64,000 nt of DNA from Isoetes taiwanensis (Eukaryota > Streptophyta > Lycopodiopsida > Isoetales > Isoetaceae), in NCBI GenBank assembly GCA_021234155.1, contig JAJEKV010000012.1:5335789-5399788 (forward strand), written 5' to 3'. This document shows, piece after piece, positions 57,929 through 64,000 of the stretch; position 1 is the first letter of the stretch; every line of letters starts with the position of its first letter. A program made the translations under genes and the position numbers. The notes below the pieces were generated by a model that did not search any database, had not been told where the DNA came from, and saw nothing but the letters and a program-made list of their open reading frames with translations.

Positions 57929-58339
57929 GCTCCAGTGGTACTACAAGAACCAATAGACACAAATAAGTGCCTTAACTAATGTTTACTGATGTTGTCACAG
58001 GTCTACTGACTTAGTGTTTGCAGAATTGCAGAAATTTGAGACCAAGGATATCCAACAGTTATCCACGCCTCGATCAGTTATGAGACCGCAAGATACCTCC
58101 CGGGTGTACCTAGAATTCACCCCATTTGATACTTCAAAGTCAATCCAAACTGCTGACAACATGGAGAATTCAAAACGAAATTTGAATAGTGAACTGACAA
58201 TGCAGTCATATCAAGTAAGTACCGATGCCACATACATGATTTATTTTTTTGTATTTTTCTTTGGTCTTCCTCATTTCAATTATGTTATAGATATTGGTTG
58301 CAGTGTTCTCATCCAGTTGGGAGTGTCACTCTTAAGCAT

Positions 58340-59539
58340 TGTCTACCTGACTCAGCTTTCTTCCAGTTGACTCTAGGCTCTGGAACATCCAATATCATGA
58401 GAAGAGTCTTGGATGCATGGAATAATACTGCCCTATGCTACAGACCACCTTGTTTGGATGCTAGAAGTAAAGATATCAATTTTTTTTGAAATCCTACTTT
58501 AGCCCCTGAGGGTATTGACTGCTTGGCTCTACAACACCCGCAGAAATATATGCAATGGTACAATGCAGGAATTACGAGAATTGAAGATCTAAGGGACTCT
58601 TCTAACAGATGGCTGACATGGGATGAGATTAAGAACAAAACCAAAGGCTCTGAAATAGATAAAAAAAATTTATCTGATTAGGAAACATATGGAAAGATAC
58701 CAAGAGCTTAGCCAAAATAGTAATCAATGGCACTTGAATAACAAAGAGATCTACTCGTCAAAGAGATATATAGGGCTTTACTTGAAAGGAGACCATCCAA
58801 GGCTATCCATTTATGGAACTGTGAAGAGGACAAGTTAAGTTCTATTTGTGCAAAAGGCTGGAAAATATACACTGCTGCTAGGATTAAGACTTTTAAATGG
58901 ATTGCCTTGCATCAGAGTTTAGCTACCAAGCACAATAGATCCAAATATGATCACACTGTATCTAACCAACGCAAACTATGTGAGGAAGTGGAGACTTCAA
59001 ATCATGTTTTTGCATGTACCTGGTTGCTAGATTTTTGGAGCTGGACAACACAAATCAATAAGGGTGTACCAACTATTAACAACTTACTTCCCTTCTGGGA
59101 TACTGGTAGCAGGTTGGTGAACACAATGAGAACTCTGAGCTGTTGGGCTGTATGGCTATATAGAAACAGAGTTATGATTGGGGATCATGCCCTATCTATG
59201 ATATGTCTAAAAAAAACTCTGTTGGACCTTATCCAGATTTCGGCCATTGCCCATAAAACCTTAAAAGGGAAAAAATATGATACAGAGTGGGATAGTATTG
59301 GTTCCTTTAAGGGACCATATGAATTTTTTCTGCTGAAACTAACATTATCTGATGATGTATTACATGTTAGTCCTGTGCCTCCTGGTACAGGACTATTCAT
59401 GCATACGACGGGCCAAGTCAAGGCCAAGGATCTACAGTCAGGCACGGGTCAGTCGTCAAAGGCCCAGCAAAAGACCAAGCAGCAGACCACGCAGTCAAAG
59501 CCCGCGTCTGCTACCAAGAGGCGACGCTCAGACAAGTGA
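58340..59539 (+). pseudogene. LINE-type reverse transcriptase C-terminal region (zf-RVT-like) inside the LTR
   Basis: Pieces read LGSGTSNIMRRVLDAWNN, LAPEGIDCLALQHPQKYMQW and RIEDLRDSSNRWLTWDEIK. A longer frame with FKWIALHQSLATKHNRS, CEEVETSNHVFACTW and AVWLYRNRVMIGDHALS follows and ends in a Gln/Ser/Lys-rich basic tail, KRRRSDK. This is the layout after the RT domain of plant LINEs (zf-RVT: K-W-x-A-L-x-x-x-L-x-T ... C ... E-T-x-x-H-x-F-x-x-C). No RT catalytic domain is present. A related basic tail (KKRARGDK) is preserved in the partial LTR at 47.4 kb, so the segment belongs to the LTR family. Confidence 0.6.
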
Positions 59540-59964
59540 TGGCCCGTCACCGCCTGCATCAGCGTCAGCGTGATTCTAGGCACTTCAAGAGGCACCGCTA
59601 GCATTCCTGCAAATCAGGCCTCCTTCCAGGAGTCGGCACCGAAATCAGTCAGAGTGTCTATATTGGGCCAAAGGCCATTGTACTATATATATGAGTAGAG
59701 TTAGCACATGAGTTTTTAGATGAGTTTTGAGTCTTGTCTCACATCAGTTTTCTCTCGATTTCGAGAGCTCATGTATCTTCATTGACATCAAGGAAGTTGT
59801 TCTCATTATTGTGATCTCATTGTTCTCTTTTCGTTCTGTTCTCTTTTTTTCTTGTTCTTTTCTTGCAAATCCCGCGTGACATAGCTCCCAAATTCTCCTG
59901 TTAGATCCAAGGGTCCTCATAGAGGGCTGTCTTGCAGGAGTTCCCGAACCCAGACCCCAAACAC

Positions 59965-59980
59965 TGTCGCCGCTGCCGGG
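59965..59980 (+). other. primer-binding site, tRNA-Asp-like, element 2
   Basis: TGTCGCCGCTGCCGGG, two differences from the Athila/Tat-type TGGCGCCGTTGCCGGG. Confidence 0.75.
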
Positions 59981-59998
59981 TCTGATCTTTCTTCCATC

Positions 59999-61806
59999 AT
60001 GTCAGCTCGAGGTTTCACTCCTGAAGAACTTCTCTGCCAAACGGCGGCTCGCCTGGAGCGCCATCAACGATGCGAGGCTGTTCGGGGTATGTATGAGTCT
60101 GCCTATGACATTGAGGGTGGCCGTATCCACTCCCGCGCTCAATCGGCCCCTCCTACCCCTCGTGCTCATTCTCGACCAGGGTCTCCCCCTGTCTGTCGGC
60201 ATTGTTCTCAACCTCAATCTCCATAGCATACCCCTGTTCAGCCCACGCCTCACTATTTCCAGACTCCTGACAGCACCTATATCAATATCCCTTCAGGTCA
60301 CACCCCTCTTCCGTCACAACCTTCTTCACCTCCTGGTGGGATGGGCTACCATCACGTGTCTTTTGGCCCTACCCACGCTCACGACTTTCAGTCCTCTCCA
60401 TCTTTTCAGCATGCTCTTCCTGTTTACCAAACCACTGATCTCAAGCCTCATGAGGATGGCTCCCTGACGACCCCTTCCCCACCCGTCTTTGCTTTTCTTT
60501 GGACCACATGTTTTTCAGTTCCACCTCCTTGCTCTCGGTCTCAATTTGTTCCCCTCTCTATGCTTCAACATATCCTCCAACGAATCCACCCGGTCTATGC
60601 GTGCATTACGCCTTCGTCTCCAACTCCTAATTTGAAGGCGACTTATCCAACTTTCGGCAACACTAAAGGCAAACCTTTGGATCGAGTGCTCAAGCTCATA
60701 TGGAAGAATTGAAGCCTTGGCCATTCGAATAGTCATGCGCAACCACAACTCAAATTTCATATCTTTTCGACCACTTTCGGGCCCTCATCGATGGTTAATG
60801 GCCAACAAAAGTCACTTTGGAAAGCGAGTTGGCAAGAAATGAAAAGCGCCTTTCTGTCTCATTACGGCACCACGGACGATGATCAATTACTCCTCAAGCA
60901 ACTCAATGACCTTCAGCAAGAACCCACGGAGTCAGCCAGGGATTTTGCGGGCCATCTTCACATTCTTGTCGATTAAACGAGGGAGTACCCCACGCAAAGC
61001 CAGATCCTCGTCTGGTTTTTGCAGGGCCTTCCTCCTGCCATTCGACTCATGACAGAATACCTGCGTCCCAAGTCTTTGGAGCAGGCCATTGAATTGGTCA
61101 ATCACTCGGTCAATGTTTCTTCTCGGGGTGTTGCTCTCCAGGAACTCCCTTTCATGCCCACCGTCATGGTTCCCCAAAATTCTGTTCAGCCTCAACAAGC
61201 AAATCCGCAACGCGCTCACATCTGGTGTACTATTTGTAAATATCAAGGTCATCTGGCAAATGAATGCAACTCCTCCAATGGACCTCCTCATTGTAAAAGA
61301 TGCAATATGTGCAATCACGCCACCGAGGAATGCACTCGTTCTCATCCTACCCCTTTTCGGCAAAAGATGGTTTTTCAAGTCCAAACCACACCTCAACCCC
61401 AACAGTCATATCCGCCTCAGCAATATCAAACTCAACAACCGCAGTAGTATCAATAAACGCAGCAATCTCAGCAAACACGGGGACAAGGCAACCATCCTCC
61501 CTTTGATCCTTCTAAAGCTCAATGTTATCATTGTCATGAATGGGGTCACACCACCACGGCATGTCCTCAACTTCCTCAAGTTCAAGTTCAACTTCCAGGT
61601 TCAAATCAACCCGCTTCAGTGCGTCTCACCGCGTATCAATTGTGGGTGGCCAATGGTAAACAAGGCCCTCGTCCTGTTTTGAGAAAACCACCACGGCCGC
61701 CTCAACAACAGCGACCACAGCAAGTTGCATCTACCTCCAATCCTATGGATCAACAAGCTCAAGAGGAGATTTATCAGGCCCTTAACCCTCGAATCCGGCC
61801 AGTCTA
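59999..61806 (+). pseudogene. gag of element 2
   Basis: ATG at 59999, 19 bases after the primer site, gives MSARGFTPEELLCQTAARLE. A TAG at 60224 replaces CAG of element 1. The capsid core WQEMKSAFLSHYGTTDDDQ is at ~60830 and a TAA near 60974. 61019-61447 contains two CCHC knuckles (CTICKYQGHLANEC, CKRCNMCNHATEEC), and a third, CYHCHEWGHTTTAC, is at ~61523-61564 after two more stops. Three knuckles bind the RNA genome during packaging. Confidence 0.8.
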
Positions 61807-62202
61807 AGCGGGTTGGCTCGATTGGCGTCACACCGGCTTCATGCCCTTTGACTATCATTCCTCACGACACGCAACCCGCTTTTGCTGTGGACACCATCCC
61901 TCATGAGGATGACAAAAAAGTTCACTTTGCACCAGATCTTGACACACTCATGCCTCATGTCATGCCTAAGGTGAGACAAAGCATTCTGAAGCTCATGCAG
62001 GCTGCGGAAGGTCGCACATTGGCAAATGTTCATGCCACCACTCGAGCTCAGCAGCGTCAGGCAGAGCCGTCATCATCCACTGGTGCCCGCTCTCAGCCGT
62101 ATCCAAATATTGCTGCTGAGGTAGAGCTTCTCAAAGAAGTTTCTGCTTCTTTACCCCGGACTCGGCTCCTTTGGACCTGCGGACCCCTTTTCACATGTTC
62201 CT

Positions 62203-62721
62203 TTGGAACTTCAAGAGGAACTCGCCAAGATCAAGATTCCTTTGAGCCTGGCCACTATTTTGAAACTCTGTCCGGCTCTTAAAGATCAGTTACCTCTTCC
62301 AACGGTTCTGGTAGGAGCTGTTGCGACCTCCACACCCACGGTGCATGCCATGGTGGGCAATCAGCAAGTCAATCATGTTCAAATTGATGGTGGTAGTGCT
62401 GTCAATCTCATCACTGATAAGCTCCGAAAGCAATTGGGCATCAAACAATTGTATCGTGCTCCTTATGACATCAAGTTGGCCAATGGCCATATCACGCGTC
62501 CTCAAGGTGTCACTCCTCTTCTCCATATCAGTATTGGCGATCTCAAATTCCCTTTGGAATTTGGAGTTTGGAAAGCCGGAGAGGATCCTGGTGATTATGA
62601 AATGCTCGTCGGCAGACCTTTTCTCCGACAGGCAAAGGGTATTCACTCTTGGGCCCGCGGACCAACTTGTCATCACCGATGGCCATCTCAATGCCACAAT
62701 GGATCCGAAACGGCAAATTAA
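62203..62721 (+). CDS. aspartic protease region of element 2
   Basis: LAKIKIPLSLATILKLCPAL, active site HVQIDGGSAVNLITDKLRK at ~62375-62430, then SIGDLKFPLEFGVWKAG and YEMLVGRPFLRQAKG. The frame is intact to ~62660, where a shift leads into an off-frame tail. Cleaves the gag-pol polyprotein. Confidence 0.8.
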   Translation: MELQEELAKIKIPLSLATILKLCPALKDQLPLPTVLVGAVATSTPTVHAMVGNQQVNHVQIDGGSAVNLITDKLRKQLGIKQLYRAPYDIKLANGHITRPQGVTPLLHISIGDLKFPLEFGVWKAGEDPGDYEMLVGRPFLRQAKGIHSWARGPTCHHRWPSQCHNGSETAN

Positions 62722-63202
62722 TCTCGCCGAGAATCTTTGAACCCTCCATCTCGACGACTCACGAAGAAGCACAAAATATATATCATGTTCAAGCTCCTCT
62801 AGCGGGTCTGCCTCTCTCATCTTACCCTGTGTCTGCTGATCCTTGGGGTGACATGACGCTCGATCAGGACCAGGCTGTCGCGGCTCTTTTGGACCCTTAC
62901 CTGGCTTCCTGCAACCGCATTCAATGTCTTGATCATTTTTCGACCAAATTCCTCCTTGAGAGACGGTTGATGTTCATCTTTGTCATGAAGCAACCCTTGC
63001 TTGATGGCGCTTTCGGCCGACCTCTTTTCTTCACCACGCAAAATGCTGCTCCTCCCGTCATGCTTCAGCCTCCTGCTCATCAGGTTCAGGACACGGAGGT
63101 TGTTCCTCATATTCAAACTCCAGAGGTGGAAATCGTGGACATTGGAAACAATCAACCAGTCCGCTTAGCTGCTAAACTCCCACCGCCCTATAAAGCACGT
63201 AT

Positions 63203-64000
63203 TTGGATTTGTTCAAGAAATTCAAACATATTTTTGCTTGGAGCTACAAAGACCTTCGAGGTATCAAAAAAGAATTGGGGGAACTCACCATTCCTACCAA
63301 ATCTGATGCCAGACCAATCTTGCAACGACAGTACAGGCTCAACCCAAATTACCGTGACCGCGTCAAGGCTGAAATTGATAAACTCTTGGCTGCTGGCCTG
63401 AATTATGAGGTCAAACATTCTGAATGGGTGAGCCCCATCGTCATTGCTCTCAAACACAATGGTAAGATCCGCGTTTGCGTGGATTACAGAAAACTCAATC
63501 AAGCCCGCGGGCGTGATCACTTTCCGCTTCCCTTCCACGACCGTGTTCTTGAAGAAGTTCTTTGGTCATGAGATGTACTCTTTCATGGATGGTTTTTCTG
63601 GGTACAATCAAATTTCTATCAAGCAAGAAGATCAACTCAAAACTACCTTCACCACCCCGTGGGGCACTTTTGCCTACAAGGTGGTCCCTTTTGGTTTGTC
63701 AAACTCTCCTTCAACCTTTCAGCGCATAATGCTCTCCGTCTTTCACGACTTTATGAAGGATAAACCTTTTCTTCAGATCTTCCAAGATGATTTTTCTGCC
63801 TACAGCTCCATGGATGATCACTTGGACAAATTGGAGCTTGTCTTTCAAAAATGTGATGAATCTGGCATTAGTCTCAATCCTGAGAAGTGCACTTTCTGCG
63901 TCACCTCAGGCGTTTTGTTGGGTCATGTGGTCAGTAAAGAAGGCATCACCACGGATCCCGCTAAAATCAGTTGTGTCCTGGAAGCTCAAGCACCGTCTAA
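63203..64000 (+). CDS. reverse transcriptase of element 2 (partial)
   Basis: FKHIFAWSYKDLRGIKKELG, VCVDYRKLNQARGRDHFPLP, then a 1-base shift near 63562. After it come EMYSFMDGFSGYNQISI, VVPFGLSNSPSTFQRIM, the catalytic IFQDDFSAYS (~63780) and NPEKCTFCVTSGVLLGHVV. Cut by the window edge. The FxDD box is the same in both elements. Confidence 0.88.

Larger units (their letters stand above)
47262..59963 (+). mobile_element. Tat/Athila-like (OTA clade) Ty3/gypsy element 1
   Basis: Order: truncated 5' LTR, Asp-type primer site, gag with zinc knuckle, protease, RT, RNase H, integrase, an extra 3' ORF region, polypurine tract (56427-56438) and a 3.5-kb LTR. The RT has the MDGFSGYNQI and HDHFLLPFTDQ words typical of Tat/Athila/Ogre elements. 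Many stops, mostly at former CAG, CAA or TGG codons. Its right LTR is directly followed by the primer site of element 2. Confidence 0.8.
56439..59963 (+). repeat. 3.5-kb LTR shared by elements 1 and 2
   Basis: Starts TGTTAATTGG after the polypurine tract and ends AAACA one base before the primer site of element 2. Its last 600 bp match the partial LTR at 47.3 kb. The TATA-like TACTATATATATG is at 59681-59693. Inside are a G/T minisatellite, a Cys/His-rich segment and a LINE-like ORF. The start is inferred from the tract and the TG/CA rule, not from a second full copy. Confidence 0.6.
59964..64000 (+). mobile_element. OTA-type gypsy element 2, internal region, cut by window edge
   Basis: Homologous to element 1 over gag, protease and RT, clearly diverged yet collinear. 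Better preserved than element 1. Continues beyond 64000. Confidence 0.85.

Overview
The window reads as nuclear DNA of a land plant with a large, repeat-rich genome. It holds a PLS-type pentatricopeptide-repeat (PPR) gene, a spliced PMR5N/trichome-birefringence-like (TBL) O-acetyltransferase gene, plant Ty3/gypsy and Ty1/copia retroelements, tRNA-derived SINEs, many foldback elements and intron-containing pseudogenes. The style of the PPR gene and the retroelements would suit a fern or another seedless plant, but that is inference. No rRNA, organellar or bacterial gene block was seen.

Layout. 1-4.5 kb: an unusual compact block of short intronless genes. Three (about 2.2-3.5 kb) are related members of an 80-residue family I do not recognise. 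They share a promoter layout, and GC-cored palindromes lie only on their 3' sides. 4.5-7.5 kb: mostly non-coding, with a small retroposed insert that has a target duplication and an isolated 3'-terminal exon. 7.5-17.5 kb: repeat country, with a near-identical 312-bp inverted repeat, two related foldback elements in opposite orientation, a six-copy tandem array with tRNA-like boxes, hairpins, and an intron-bearing choline kinase pseudogene. 18.5-19.2 kb: an amidase (FAAH-like) pseudogene. 19.8-20.15 kb: two adjoining hairpin MITEs sharing TTAA borders. 20.8-22.9 kb: the PPR gene, for which a short 5' exon and a 75-bp intron can be proposed.

27.4-36.9 kb: a complete chromovirus-type Ty3/gypsy insertion on the minus strand with 2.4-kb LTRs, a perfect 5-bp target duplication, iMet-type primer site, polypurine tract and chromodomain, but with its reading frame broken in many places. 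37.1-37.4 kb: a copia gag remnant. 38.5-41.5 kb: the three-exon TBL gene on the minus strand. 43.8-44.3 kb: two SINE-like elements. 46.2-47.3 kb: a gypsy pol fragment on the minus strand. 47.3-64 kb: two Tat/Athila-like (OTA-type) gypsy elements in tandem that appear to share one 3.5-kb LTR. That LTR contains a G/T-rich minisatellite, a Cys/His-rich segment and a LINE-like reverse-transcriptase C-terminal segment. The second element runs off the right edge.

Only the PPR and TBL genes look like ordinary, probably functional host genes. The small gene block at the left end is the least explained part of the window.
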